A stretch of DNA of 64,000 bases, from NCBI RefSeq assembly GCF_039521745.1, contig NZ_BAAACT010000190.1; one strand, 5' to 3'. Shown piece after piece: positions 1 to 8,671 of the stretch; positions within the stretch are counted from its first letter, which is position 1, and every line of letters starts with the position of its first letter. This DNA is from Faecalicatena contorta (GTDB lineage Bacteria; Bacillota; Clostridia; Lachnospirales; Lachnospiraceae). The notes beneath the pieces were generated by a model that saw only the letters and a list, made by a program, of their open reading frames with translations, had not been told where the DNA came from and ran no database searches. A program made the translations under genes and the position numbers.

Positions 1-448
1 AAGTCTCCGTATTTTCCTTCATTAGATTCAAAAGAACTTCAAGAAGCTCCTTGAGCAGCTTATCCAGCTCCAGAATCTCATCTCTGGTATAAAGTTTCAT
101 ATCCAGAGCCACCTGGTCATTGCGGCTCCTTCCTGTATGTAGTTTCTTTCCGGGTTCCCCAATACGGTCAATCAGATTGGCCTCCACAAAACTGTGGATA
201 TCCTCATACTCGTCCGTAATTTCCAAAACGCCGTTTTCCACATCGGCCCGAATTCCTTCCAGCCCATCTATAATCTGCTCTCTTTCTTCCGCTGTCAGAA
301 TTCCCTGTTTTGCAAGCATCGTCACATGCGCGATACTGCCGCGGATATCCTGTTCATAGAACTTTTTATCAAAAGAAATTGATGCATTAAAATTGTACAC
401 TAATTGATCCGTTTCCTTTGTGAAACGACCACCCCATAACTGCGCCAT
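1..448 (-). CDS. argH: Argininosuccinate lyase, N-terminal part (runs off the window)
   Basis: The last step of arginine synthesis: argininosuccinate is split to arginine and fumarate by a cytosolic homotetramer. The first 149 codons are visible. They begin MAQLWGGRF and carry the family's conserved TGRSRNDQVALD segment near residue 109, which contributes to the active site. The ATG at 448 is preceded by a purine-rich AGGATAAGGA site at normal spacing. The 3' end lies outside the window, so completeness cannot be judged. No other arg gene is visible, so operon context is unknown. Family identity is clear from the N-terminal sequence. Confidence 0.93.
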   Translation of the reverse strand, partial: MAQLWGGRFTKETDQLVYNFNASISFDKKFYEQDIRGSIAHVTMLAKQGILTAEEREQIIDGLEGIRADVENGVLEITDEYEDIHSFVEANLIDRIGEPGKKLHTGRSRNDQVALDMKLYTRDEILELDKLLKELLEVLLNLMKENTET

Positions 449-525
449 TTCCTTATCCTCTTTTCTCTATTTTAGATTTTCTCATTAGTTTATCATAGTA
501 ACGTGCTGGTGTCTACAATAAATTT

Positions 526-570
526 CAAAGGGGTCTGACCCCTTTGCGTTCCGTTTTCAGAATATTCTCA
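526..570. repeat. GGGGTCTGACCCC palindrome with CCGTTTTCAGAATATTCTC tail (copy 1)
   Basis: A perfect 10-bp-arm palindrome around GGGGTCTGACCCC is followed by CCGTTTTCAGAATATTCTC. The same palindrome plus tail recurs at 6999-7061. Read on the minus strand the unit translates as ENILKTERKGVRPL followed by a stop, which looks like the C-terminal end of a REP-associated (Y1-type) transposase. It lies directly downstream of queH and may also end its transcript. Confidence 0.7.
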
Positions 571-1200
571 TTATTCTTTTCTTCTGCTCTCCATCGAAAA
601 CTGGCATCCGCAGTAATCCTGGCGGTAAAGCCCGTGTGTTTTCGAGAGTTCTATCGACCTTTTATAGCCGTTTTTCTTTTTAAAGTCGGACTGCAGGTAT
701 TTTATTCCATATCTGGATGCTATATCTTTTCCTATTGTATTCAGCTTTTCCGCATTTTTCATCGGACTGATACTCAGCGTGGTTGTAAAGTAATCGAAAC
801 CGCCTTTTGCCGCCATCTGCGCGGTCTCATTCAGACGCAGTTCGTAACACTTGAAGCAGCGCTCACCGCCTTCTTTTACATGTTCCAAGCCCGCGGCCAT
901 GCTATAGAACTTATCTTTGTCATAATTCCCGGCCAGAAAAGAAACCGGATGTTTAAAGTTCATATCCGAGATTAATGTCTGCTGCTCCAGCAGCCGTTTT
1001 GTGTATTCACTTTCTGGGAAAATATTGGGATTATAATAGAAAACTGTAATTTCAAAATATTCCGATAAATATTCCAGCACATAACTGCTGCAGGGAGCGC
1101 AGCAACTGTGCAGCAGAAGCCTTGGCACCCGCCCTTCTTTCTGCAGAGAAGAAATCAGGCGGTCCAGCTCCTTTTGATAATTTACATAGCGATAGTTCAT
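571..1200 (-). CDS. queH: Epoxyqueuosine reductase QueH
   Basis: The non-B12 epoxyqueuosine reductase (former DUF208) reduces epoxyqueuosine to queuosine in the wobble base of GUN tRNAs. At 209 residues it has normal family length. The cysteine motifs are in place: HSCCAPCS at residues 31-38, CFKCYELRL near 115, and DYCGCQFS near the C-terminus. In this family they bind an iron-sulfur cluster and a second metal. It stands alone between argH and the long palindrome downstream of kdpC. No other queuosine gene is visible. Confidence 0.93.
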   Translation of the reverse strand: MNYRYVNYQKELDRLISSLQKEGRVPRLLLHSCCAPCSSYVLEYLSEYFEITVFYYNPNIFPESEYTKRLLEQQTLISDMNFKHPVSFLAGNYDKDKFYSMAAGLEHVKEGGERCFKCYELRLNETAQMAAKGGFDYFTTTLSISPMKNAEKLNTIGKDIASRYGIKYLQSDFKKKNGYKRSIELSKTHGLYRQDYCGCQFSMESRRKE

Positions 1201-1459
1201 ATTTTTGGAACCTTTCTATCGATTATTAATAATATGAAGGTATTATATCACACCTGCCTGGCATCCCGCAACTTATCAGTATATATTCCATGCGCCATAA
1301 GTTATATACTTATTGTTCGTACTTCCGATGGAGATAATTATTGAAATACCCTCATTCAATTACTGGGGCCTTTTACGCTCCATCAAGCGAATTCATACGC
1401 TGCTGCGGCTTCGAAGCCACTCCTATTGGACGCACCTCTTCTACCGCCTGGATGCACCA
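1201..1459. other. Intergenic region with no recognisable gene
   Basis: About 260 bases between queH and the long palindrome. Short open frames exist, but none has a convincing ribosome site or family signature. The AT-rich part near 1201-1320 could hold the queH promoter on the minus strand; no clear boxes were identified. Confidence 0.4.
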
Positions 1460-1752
1460 GCCGAAAAACCGGGCAGCCTGTCTCATTCCGGGAGCATATA
1501 TGCCATTTTATTAATCCTAGAGTTAACGTTAGGGACCCTTAAGGAAAAAACATAGAAAATGGTGGGCAGAATTTGCAGTTTCACTGCAAATTCTGAAGCG
1601 GCCTAAGACCCGAAATTATCATATTTCGGGTTGCATGCCGCTGGACCACCATTTTCTATGTTTTTTCCTTTAGGGTCTCTTACGTTAACGGAGCGGATTA
1701 ATAAAATGGCATATATGCTCCCGGAATGAGACAGGCTGCCCGGTTATTCGGC
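1460..1752. repeat. Very long imperfect palindrome with two nested hairpins
   Basis: The left arm (1460-1565) and right arm (1646-1752) are inverted copies with roughly 15 mismatches or small shifts over about 105 bases. Both contain GGGAGCATATATGCCATTTT and AACATAGAAAATGGTGG. The 80-base centre holds a perfect 13-bp hairpin (1567-1579 with 1583-1595, three-base loop) and a two-part hairpin (1597-1602 with 1637-1642, 1608-1616 with 1623-1631). The whole could fold as a three-way cruciform or a long structured RNA. It sits downstream of kdpC. A miniature inverted-repeat element is one reading; function is unknown. Confidence 0.9.
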
Positions 1753-1796
1753 GTCCCCCCCATTCTACTAAATCCCGCTCCCACTGCGCATCCAAA

Positions 1797-2402
1797 TCAC
1801 TTTAGTATTCCATCCAGTGCCAGATTGACCTGGAGTACATTTACAACCTTTTCTCCAAAAATACCAAGGAATCTGCCGGTCGTATACCTTTCTATGATAT
1901 CCTGTACCTCTTCCTCCGTCATATCCCGCTCCTTTGCAAGCCGTGGAACCTGATATTCTGCTGCGTCCACACTGATGTGCGGATCCAGGCCGCTGCCGGA
2001 ACAGGTTACCAGGTCTACAGGTATCTGCTCATCCTCTGCATCTGGATTTCCTGCCTTGATTTTCTCTACTCGTTCCTGAATCTGTGCTTCGAATTCCTCA
2101 CCGGCGGGAGTCTTATTAGAAGGCCCTGCATATACCGTCGCCATCCCATCTTTATTTGTGAAGGTCTCGGTATTGATATTCATAATCCTTCCCCACATAT
2201 ACTCATCACCTGTGAACTGCTGTCCCAGCAGCTCGCTTCCGTACTGCACGCCATCTACTTCAATTATACTTCCATTTGCCTTATCTTTGAAAAACAACTG
2301 TGATATGCCAGTCATCAGCCAGGGATAGATTACCCCGCATAAAACGCTGAATATGACAAGCGCCAGAAACACTTTCCCAACTACTGACTTTAAAGTCTTC
2401 AT
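1797..2402 (-). CDS. kdpC: Potassium-transporting ATPase KdpC subunit
   Basis: KdpC is the single-span accessory subunit that stabilises the KdpFABC potassium pump. At 201 residues it has family length, with one N-terminal membrane segment at about residues 8-31 and a soluble outer domain. It is the last gene of kdpA-kdpB-kdpC on the minus strand, about 46 bases after kdpB. The ORF ends just before the long palindrome, which may act as the operon's 3' boundary. Confidence 0.95.
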   Translation of the reverse strand: MKTLKSVVGKVFLALVIFSVLCGVIYPWLMTGISQLFFKDKANGSIIEVDGVQYGSELLGQQFTGDEYMWGRIMNINTETFTNKDGMATVYAGPSNKTPAGEEFEAQIQERVEKIKAGNPDAEDEQIPVDLVTCSGSGLDPHISVDAAEYQVPRLAKERDMTEEEVQDIIERYTTGRFLGIFGEKVVNVLQVNLALDGILK

Positions 2403-2448
2403 CTATCGACACCTCTTTCTTATTTACTTCCTGCACATTGGCTGATGT

Positions 2449-4515
2449 TTAGAATCCTAAAGCTACAATCAGCATATCTATTAATTTGATGCAGATAAAC
2501 GGTGCAATGATTCCGCCCAATCCATAAACCAGCAGATTTCTTGACAATAGTTTGCCTGCGGAAACTTCCCTGTACTTTACTCCCTTTAATGCCAGGGGTA
2601 TCAGTGCAATGATAATCAGGGCATTGTAGATGATTGCTGAAAATATTGCGCTCTCTGCACTATGCAGATTCATAATATTCAAAGCACCCAATCCGGGATA
2701 CAGGCCCATAAACAGTGCTGGGATGATTGCAAAATATTTTGCCAGGTCATTGGCGATACTGAATGTAGTCAGGCTACCCCTCGTCATCAGCAGCTGCTTT
2801 CCGATCTTGACAATCTCGATCAGTTTCGTCGGCGAAGAGTCCAGATCCACCATATTTCCCGCTTCCTTTGCGGCCTGTGTTCCCGTATTCATCGCCACCG
2901 CCACATCGGCCTGCGCCAGCGCTGGTGCGTCGTTTGTTCCGTCCCCGGTCATTGCCACGAGATGGCCTTTTGCCTGCAGCGTACGGATCATATCCAGCTT
3001 TCCCTCCGGTGTTGCCTCCGCAAGGAAGTCATCCACGCCCGCCTCTGCCGCGATTGCCGCTGCTGTCATCGGGTTATCTCCGGTAATCATAACCGTCTTA
3101 ATCCCCATCTTGCGCAGATCGGCGAATTTTTCTTTCACGCCTGATTTAATAATATCTTTTAGATAAATCACGCCCAAAACCTGATGATCTTTGGCTACGA
3201 CCAGCGGCGTGCCGCCTTTTTCAGCAATCCTGCGTACGACTTCTTCGCATTGGGCGCTAAAGCTCTGCCCATATGATTCCACATATTCACGCACAGCCTC
3301 TGCTGCGCCTTTCCTGATTTCACTCTCTGCAGTATTCACTCCGCTCATCCGTGTCTTAGCGGTAAATGGAATGAATTCCATATGAAGCTCTTCCAGACTT
3401 CTCTCACGGAAGTTGAATTTTTCCTTTGCCAGTATGACTATGCTTCTGCCCTCCGGCGTCTCATCCGGAAGAGAGGAAAGCTGTGCCGCGTCAGCTACTT
3501 CCTGTTCCGTGTGTCCGTCTACGGGGATGAACTCGCTTGCCTGCCTGTTTCCAAGCGTGATAGTTCCTGTTTTATCCAAAAGTAGTGTATCAACGTCTCC
3601 TGCCGCCTCGATTGCCCTTCCGCTCATGGCCAGTACATTAGCCTGATTCAGTCTGCTCATTCCGGCAATGCCGATTGCAGAGAGCAACGCGCCGATCGTA
3701 GTCGGTGCCAGGCATACAAGCAGTGCAAGCAGTGATGTCACGGAAGTCGGATTCTCGATTCCTGCCTGGCCCGCTGAAAATTGGGAGTATGCATACAGGG
3801 ACACTGTTACTAATATAAAGATTACCGTCAGCGCTATCAGAAAGATTTCCAGTGCGATCTCATTCGGGGTCTTCTTTCTGGATGCCCCTTCCACCATGGC
3901 GATCATCTTATCCAGGAAGCTTTCTCCTGCTTCACTGGTCACTCTTACAACGATCCAGTCCGATATAACCGTTGTTCCGCCGGTGACTGCGCTTCTGTCG
4001 CCTCCTGCCTCACGGATTACAGGAGCAGATTCTCCTGTAATCGAGCTTTCATCGACAGATGCGGCGCCTTCTACAACTTCTCCGTCTGCGGGAATCTGTT
4101 CCCCGGTATGAACGATCACCAGATCCCCTTTCTTCAAATATGCTGATTTGACATGTTCGATTTGATCCTTCTGGTCAGCAGCAGGAATTTTATTCGCCAT
4201 CACATCTTTTTTAGACGCCCTCAGGGAATCTGCCTGCGCTTTTCCTCTGCCTTCCGCAATCGCCTCCGCAAAATTTGCAAAGAGTACGGTAAACCATAAT
4301 ATAACTGCGATTCCTAAGATAAATCCAGCTCCTGCATCCTGGATGCCGAACAATGCAAGAACAAAAAGGATTGTTGTCAGTATCGCTGATACATAAACCA
4401 GGAACATAACCGGATTCTTTACTTCTGTTTTAGGTGACAGTTTGATGAATGCGTCTTTTACCGCCCGCATCAGCATCTTTTTATTCACCATTGTGTCTTT
4501 CATCTTTTCTGCCAT
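2449..4515 (-). CDS. kdpB: Potassium-transporting P-type ATPase KdpB subunit
   Basis: KdpB is the catalytic P-type ATPase subunit that powers high-affinity potassium uptake. The frame opens at a TTG at 4533, but the start is placed at the ATG at 4515. That ATG follows a GGGAGG site nine to ten bases upstream and gives a 688-residue protein. Visible motifs are TGES near residue 160 (the site of regulatory serine phosphorylation in E. coli KdpB), the phosphorylation loop DKTGT near 314, and TGDGTNDAPAL of the hinge domain. It starts about 20 bases after the kdpA stop, so the two are cotranscribed. Confidence 0.96.
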   Translation of the reverse strand: MAEKMKDTMVNKKMLMRAVKDAFIKLSPKTEVKNPVMFLVYVSAILTTILFVLALFGIQDAGAGFILGIAVILWFTVLFANFAEAIAEGRGKAQADSLRASKKDVMANKIPAADQKDQIEHVKSAYLKKGDLVIVHTGEQIPADGEVVEGAASVDESSITGESAPVIREAGGDRSAVTGGTTVISDWIVVRVTSEAGESFLDKMIAMVEGASRKKTPNEIALEIFLIALTVIFILVTVSLYAYSQFSAGQAGIENPTSVTSLLALLVCLAPTTIGALLSAIGIAGMSRLNQANVLAMSGRAIEAAGDVDTLLLDKTGTITLGNRQASEFIPVDGHTEQEVADAAQLSSLPDETPEGRSIVILAKEKFNFRERSLEELHMEFIPFTAKTRMSGVNTAESEIRKGAAEAVREYVESYGQSFSAQCEEVVRRIAEKGGTPLVVAKDHQVLGVIYLKDIIKSGVKEKFADLRKMGIKTVMITGDNPMTAAAIAAEAGVDDFLAEATPEGKLDMIRTLQAKGHLVAMTGDGTNDAPALAQADVAVAMNTGTQAAKEAGNMVDLDSSPTKLIEIVKIGKQLLMTRGSLTTFSIANDLAKYFAIIPALFMGLYPGLGALNIMNLHSAESAIFSAIIYNALIIIALIPLALKGVKYREVSAGKLLSRNLLVYGLGGIIAPFICIKLIDMLIVALGF

Positions 4516-4534
4516 TTTCGTTATGCCTCCCAAC

Positions 4535-6277
4535 TTATCCTAACATCTGAAAATATTCTGCAATCGGTCCGAGCGACAGCGCCGGGAAGAAACTCAATGC
4601 CCCAACCAGCAGGACTACAAAAATCAGCAGTCCGATAAACATTGCATTGCTGGTGGACAGTGTTCCTGCCGTAACAGCCACTTTCTTCTTCCTGACAAGA
4701 CTTCCGGCAATCGCCAGAACCGCCATCATCGGGACAAATCTGACAACGGCCATAACCAGCCCGAGCGATATATTGATAAAGAGCGTATCCGCGCCAAATC
4801 CGGCAAAAGCGGAGCCGTTATTTCCACCAGCTGATGAGTATGCGTACAAAATCTCAGATAGTCCGTGTGCTCCCGGGTTATTCAGACTGTCAAGCGTAGA
4901 TGGGAGCACCGCTGCGATACCGCTACCAATCAGGATCGCAACCGGTGTTGCAAGGCAGACAACGCATGCCATCTTCATTTCATACGGTTCGATCTTCTTA
5001 CCCAGATATTCCGGCGTCCGCCCGACCATCAGGCCGGCGATGAAGACCGTCATGATCGCAAATCCGAGCATTCCATATAACCCGCATCCTGTCCCTCCAA
5101 ATACGACTTCACCAAGCATCATCAGGAGCATCGGTATGGCCCCTCCCAGCGGAGTGTAGGAATCGTGCATGGAATTGACGGAGCCGTTAGACGCCGCGGT
5201 TGTAAAGACCGCCCATGTGGAAGATGTTGCTATCCCGAATCTGGATTCTTTGCCTTCCATATTACCGCCGGATTGTCCGTCCGTATGCTCTATATTGACT
5301 GCACCATCCGCTGCAAGCTGGGGAGTCGCATTCTGTTCTGAAATTGCAACACCTGACAATGCAAGAACCAGCATAATCATCATTGCAGAGAAAATTGCAA
5401 TGCCCTGCTTTTTATCCTTAACATTTCTTCCGAACGTGAAGCACAGCGCCACAGGTATTAATAGAAGAGACAGCATCTCAACCATATTGGAAAATGGCGT
5501 CGAATTCTCCAGTGGATACGCTGAGTTCACGCCGAAGAAACCGCCTCCGTTTGTGCCCAGCTGCTTAATAGCGATCTGACTTGCCGCCGGCCCCATAGGG
5601 ATTGTTGCCTCTGTTATCTCCTCCCCCTCTTCCGTTGTGACCGGCTCCACCAGCTGCGTTGTCTCATAGCTGTTCATATTTTGCACAACACCCTGAGACA
5701 CAAGCAGAACAGTTACTACGATTGACAATGGAACAAGAACATACAGGACCACTCTCGTAAGATCGGCCCAAAAGCTTCCAAGCCCCTCCGACTTTACTTT
5801 TATAAATCCACGGATTAAGGCAAACAGTACACAGATTCCGACTGCCGCAGACACGAAGTTCTGTACGGTCAAACCCACCATCTGTGAGAAGTAAGAGAGT
5901 CCTGTCTCGCCGCTGTAAGCCTGCCAGTTTGTGTTGGTCACAAAACTGACCGCTGTGTTAAACGCCAGATCCGGACTCATCCCGCTAATTCCTTCCGGAT
6001 TCCATGGCAGATGTCCCTGCAGCATAAGAATCAGGAATAACGCAATAAAGCTGAAAATACTGAAAAGCCCTACGCTGGCCGCATATTTTTTCCAGCCCAT
6101 CTGTTCCTCTTTATTCACTCTGAGGGCTTTATAGACCAGCCCCTCTACCGGTGACAGTATCTTGCTAAGCCATACTTTTTCACCATTCATAATTTTTCCT
6201 ATGTAGCCCCCAAGCGGTATTGCAAGCGCTACTAGGATGACAACATAAAGCACATACTGCAAAATTGTATTTCCCAT
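4535..6277 (-). CDS. kdpA: Potassium-transporting ATPase KdpA subunit
   Basis: KdpA is the channel-like subunit that binds and passes potassium in the KdpFABC complex. The 580-residue protein has about ten membrane segments. It carries filter-type glycine motifs such as GTNGGGFFGVNSAYP, and RTPEYLGKKIE in a cytoplasmic loop. The ATG at 6277 follows an AAGGAGG site. No kdpF-sized gene precedes it and no kdpDE sensor pair is in the window, so regulators would lie elsewhere. A direct repeat upstream (6349-6370) is a candidate regulator site. Confidence 0.96.
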   Translation of the reverse strand: MGNTILQYVLYVVILVALAIPLGGYIGKIMNGEKVWLSKILSPVEGLVYKALRVNKEEQMGWKKYAASVGLFSIFSFIALFLILMLQGHLPWNPEGISGMSPDLAFNTAVSFVTNTNWQAYSGETGLSYFSQMVGLTVQNFVSAAVGICVLFALIRGFIKVKSEGLGSFWADLTRVVLYVLVPLSIVVTVLLVSQGVVQNMNSYETTQLVEPVTTEEGEEITEATIPMGPAASQIAIKQLGTNGGGFFGVNSAYPLENSTPFSNMVEMLSLLLIPVALCFTFGRNVKDKKQGIAIFSAMMIMLVLALSGVAISEQNATPQLAADGAVNIEHTDGQSGGNMEGKESRFGIATSSTWAVFTTAASNGSVNSMHDSYTPLGGAIPMLLMMLGEVVFGGTGCGLYGMLGFAIMTVFIAGLMVGRTPEYLGKKIEPYEMKMACVVCLATPVAILIGSGIAAVLPSTLDSLNNPGAHGLSEILYAYSSAGGNNGSAFAGFGADTLFINISLGLVMAVVRFVPMMAVLAIAGSLVRKKKVAVTAGTLSTSNAMFIGLLIFVVLLVGALSFFPALSLGPIAEYFQMLG

Positions 6278-6348
6278 TTATTTTTCCTCCTTACAGGTCT
6301 CTAATTTACGCCAGTCTATATAAAATTGGGATAATAAAAATACATTCT

Positions 6349-6370
6349 GGTATTAAAATGACATTAAAAC
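6349..6370 (-). promoter_or_regulatory. Candidate response-regulator site upstream of kdpA
   Basis: Two AT-rich half sites, TATTAAAA (6351) and CATTAAAA (6362), lie 11 bases apart, one helical turn, as expected for OmpR-family regulators such as KdpE. A matching pair lies at 6961-6983 in the same orientation upstream of the next gene. Assignment to KdpE is inference. Confidence 0.4.
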
Positions 6371-6407
6371 AGCAATCCGCAAATCTATTCCTTTCATAAA
6401 TAAGGGG

Positions 6408-6845
6408 TCAGGACCAGGGATTTTCCAGTTCTGCATCATACTCCAGGTTCCTCAGAAAAAAATAGTTTTTTTTCCCCTTAACTTCGCTTGTCATCCTGAT
6501 ACAGTCATTCATGTCAAATGCCGGTTCTACCCTGCCCTCCTTTTCAAAAGAGGCGAACCGTTCCATATTAAAGTTTGCAGGAACATAGGATGCATCCAAG
6601 GCCTGTGCCGCCCGGAAGTGTTTCATGGCTTCCGCATGCCTGCCCTGTTTTTCCATGACAATTCCTCGTAAATTATGCGGCACCGCACTGTCCGGATATA
6701 ACTCCATATACTTCGGAATCAGACGGTCACACTCTTCCCACTTATGTTCGGACACATAATTCCTGATGACTCTGCAGAGATTCTTCAGATCATCCTCCAT
6801 ATCAAATAAATTTCCACTCCCATATTCGTTAGATTCTTTCTTCAT
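6408..6845 (-). CDS. Small TPR-repeat protein
   Basis: A 145-residue soluble protein. Residues 20-95 have the alternating small/large helix pattern of tetratricopeptide repeats, for example NLRGIVMEKQGRHAEAMKHF. Such repeats usually mediate protein contacts. No enzymatic motif is visible. It lies between kdpA and the sugar operon on the same strand as kdp, and it shares a possible regulatory direct repeat with kdpA. That makes a role in the potassium or stress response conceivable but unproven. A GGGGTCAGGACC sequence similar to the dispersed palindrome sits at its 3' end. Confidence 0.75.
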   Translation of the reverse strand: MKKESNEYGSGNLFDMEDDLKNLCRVIRNYVSEHKWEECDRLIPKYMELYPDSAVPHNLRGIVMEKQGRHAEAMKHFRAAQALDASYVPANFNMERFASFEKEGRVEPAFDMNDCIRMTSEVKGKKNYFFLRNLEYDAELENPWS

Positions 6846-6960
6846 TATAAAAGCCTCCCTGCTTCGGATGCGTACTGCTTTACCGCCGCACCCATATCTT
6901 CTCTTTACTACTAAAAAATAGCATGCTTTGTATTAAATAGGTGTGAAAGAACATACGGCG

Positions 6961-6983
6961 GGTATTAAAAAAGTATAAAAACC
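6961..6983 (-). promoter_or_regulatory. Candidate response-regulator site upstream of the TPR gene
   Basis: The pair TATTAAAA (6963) and TATAAAA (6974) has the same 11-base period as the site before kdpA, and the two sites match at about 17 of 22 positions. The minus-strand sequence resembles the A/T-tract KdpE site of E. coli as I recall it. Confidence 0.35.
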
Positions 6984-6998
6984 ATAAGGAGGAGGTCA

Positions 6999-7061
6999 AG
7001 GGGGTCAGACCCCTTTGCAAAGGGGTCTGACCCCCTTGACCTCCGTTTTCAGAATATTCTC
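6999..7061. repeat. Double GGGGTCTGACCCC palindrome with shared tail (copy 2)
   Basis: Two head-to-head palindromes form a 42-base inverted unit centred near 7020, followed by CCGTTTTCAGAATATTCTC as in copy 1 (526-570). Read on the minus strand it encodes ENILKTEVKGVRPL, again like a REP-associated transposase C-terminus. Simpler copies without the tail occur at 19197-19215 and, degenerate, at 6403-6416 and 19341-19355. Confidence 0.7.
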
Positions 7062-7063
7062 AA

Positions 7064-7110
7064 AAAAGCGGGAAGCCGTGGGTATTCTTTTCCCACGGCT
7101 TCCCGCTTTT
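7064..7110. terminator. Bidirectional intrinsic terminator
   Basis: The perfect 15-bp stem GCGGGAAGCCGTGGG (7068-7082) pairs with 7092-7106 around a nine-base loop, with A and T runs on both sides. It closes the sugar operon on the minus strand, just past the DUF624 gene. Confidence 0.93.
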
Positions 7111-7140
7111 ATCGCATCTGCAAATTTTCTAATCCATGCT

Positions 7141-7767
7141 TTATGTTTCAACCTCCTGTATATATTTTGAAAATATTCTATTCAAGATACAGGCCGAAAT
7201 ATATGCTGTTCCTGAGACAGCAATGATAATTAGTACCGGTAAAAGATACAGATCGATGGCCACTGCCAGATACGGTATGAGTATTACAATCATCATCAGG
7301 ATTGTACGGATAATATGCCTGAAGCATAAAAATATGGATATTTTCAATATTTGTATAATTGTTGTATCAAATTTAGCCAATACCGGCGCCAGATAGATAC
7401 CTATCATTACATATAGAATAGACATAACTGTAAATACCGTCAGGAAAAAAGCCTGCGCAAAAAGCTTCCCTGACGCCGCTGCATACAGGTTGAAGTAAAG
7501 TATTCCCCCAACTCCTGCATAAGCCAGCCAAATCACTGTCCCCTGCCTGAAATTTTTCCGAAAGGCCTGTACAAAGGAACGGCATATATAGGACTCTTTA
7601 TTCCTGCACATTTTCAGGGTAACCGTATAGAGAGCTGCCGTAGATGCACCGACCGTTATTATGGGGAGGCTGAAGAGAATCCACAGTATATTCAGTAAAA
7701 ACAGGTTGCTGATTTTATAAAGAACCGGCATAAAACCGTTTTCCGGGCTGAACACTCTCTGAATCAT
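7141..7767 (-). CDS. DUF624 (YesL-like) membrane protein
   Basis: A 208-residue membrane protein with about five hydrophobic segments and the family's typical N-terminus (NLFLLNILWILFSLPIITVG near residues 22-41). DUF624 proteins are regularly encoded next to sugar ABC transporters in Firmicutes; their role is unknown. It is the last gene of the sugar operon, 46 bases after the aldolase, and is followed by a strong terminator. It probably assists the transporter or its assembly, but this rests on gene association only. Confidence 0.85.
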   Translation of the reverse strand: MIQRVFSPENGFMPVLYKISNLFLLNILWILFSLPIITVGASTAALYTVTLKMCRNKESYICRSFVQAFRKNFRQGTVIWLAYAGVGGILYFNLYAAASGKLFAQAFFLTVFTVMSILYVMIGIYLAPVLAKFDTTIIQILKISIFLCFRHIIRTILMMIVILIPYLAVAIDLYLLPVLIIIAVSGTAYISACILNRIFSKYIQEVET

Positions 7768-7813
7768 ACATAGCCTCCTTTCTATGTGAGCACTAATATG
7801 GCAGCCTTATGAA

Positions 7814-8671
7814 TCAGGCCATACCAGCGGAATGGAATAGCCTCATTTTTCCTTCCGCAATTTCTTCACACTTTGTTTTTACATATTTCATATAGTTTCT
7901 TGGATCAACCTCTGCTGTTTCATTCACAGCAACAGCATCTCTGATTGCATTTGTATACGCCGCCTTAAATTCGGTCCCCACATTGATCTTACTCATGCCC
8001 AGGCTGACGCATGTCTGAAAATCTGTTTCCGACACCCCTGTCCCCCCATGAAGAACCAGCGGGCAGGATGTTAACTCAGCGATTTTCCTAAGGCGTTCAA
8101 AATCCAGTTTCGGCGTACTCTTATAAAATCCATGTGCAGTGCCGATTGCCACTGCAAGTGCATCTACTCCTGTTTTTTCTACAAATTCGGGTACTCTCTC
8201 CGGGTCAGTCAGCGCACTCGAAGCATCATCAACAGCGATCTCTTCTTCCCGGCCGCCAATTCTTCCAAGCTCCGCTTCAACCGAACATCCGAATTTCTTC
8301 GCATATGCTGCGACTTCTTTCGTGATTTCTATATTCTCTTTAAAGTCTTTTTTGGATGCGTCTATCATAACCGAGGTAAAACCGGCGACTACCGCTTCTT
8401 TGAGAAACGCCGCATCTGTTGCATGATCCAAATGGAGACACACCGGAATGTCTACGGATTCCGCCATCCCCTTAATCATCCCGACTGTCTGTTTCAGCCC
8501 GATATATCTGGCAGCTCCCATAGAGGCCATGAGAATTATGGGGGAGCGCATCCGAAGCGCACTGTTCATCATCCCCTGAGCATCCTCATAACCATTAAAA
8601 TTAAATGCCGGAACTGCATATTTCTTTTCCCTTGTTTCTTTTAAGATTTCTTTTAACGTGACTAATGACAT
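7814..8671 (-). CDS. Class II fructose/tagatose-bisphosphate aldolase family protein
   Basis: Zinc-dependent aldolases of this family split ketose-1,6-bisphosphates to dihydroxyacetone phosphate and glyceraldehyde 3-phosphate. At 285 residues it has the GatY/FbaA length. The metal and substrate motifs are visible: CLHLDHATD near residue 80, EAELGRIGG near 135, LVLHGGTGVS near 208 and KINVGTEF near 229. Its start overlaps the stop of the kinase gene by one base, so the two are translationally coupled. Kinase plus aldolase suggests cleavage of a ketose bisphosphate made from an imported sugar. Which stereoisomer is used cannot be told. Confidence 0.9.
   Translation of the reverse strand: MSLVTLKEILKETREKKYAVPAFNFNGYEDAQGMMNSALRMRSPIILMASMGAARYIGLKQTVGMIKGMAESVDIPVCLHLDHATDAAFLKEAVVAGFTSVMIDASKKDFKENIEITKEVAAYAKKFGCSVEAELGRIGGREEEIAVDDASSALTDPERVPEFVEKTGVDALAVAIGTAHGFYKSTPKLDFERLRKIAELTSCPLVLHGGTGVSETDFQTCVSLGMSKINVGTEFKAAYTNAIRDAVAVNETAEVDPRNYMKYVKTKCEEIAEGKMRLFHSAGMA

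Noticed and set aside
6278..6400. c-di-AMP or other riboswitch before kdpA
   Set aside because: The gap is only about 130 bases with no conserved riboswitch core. Only the direct repeat was noted.
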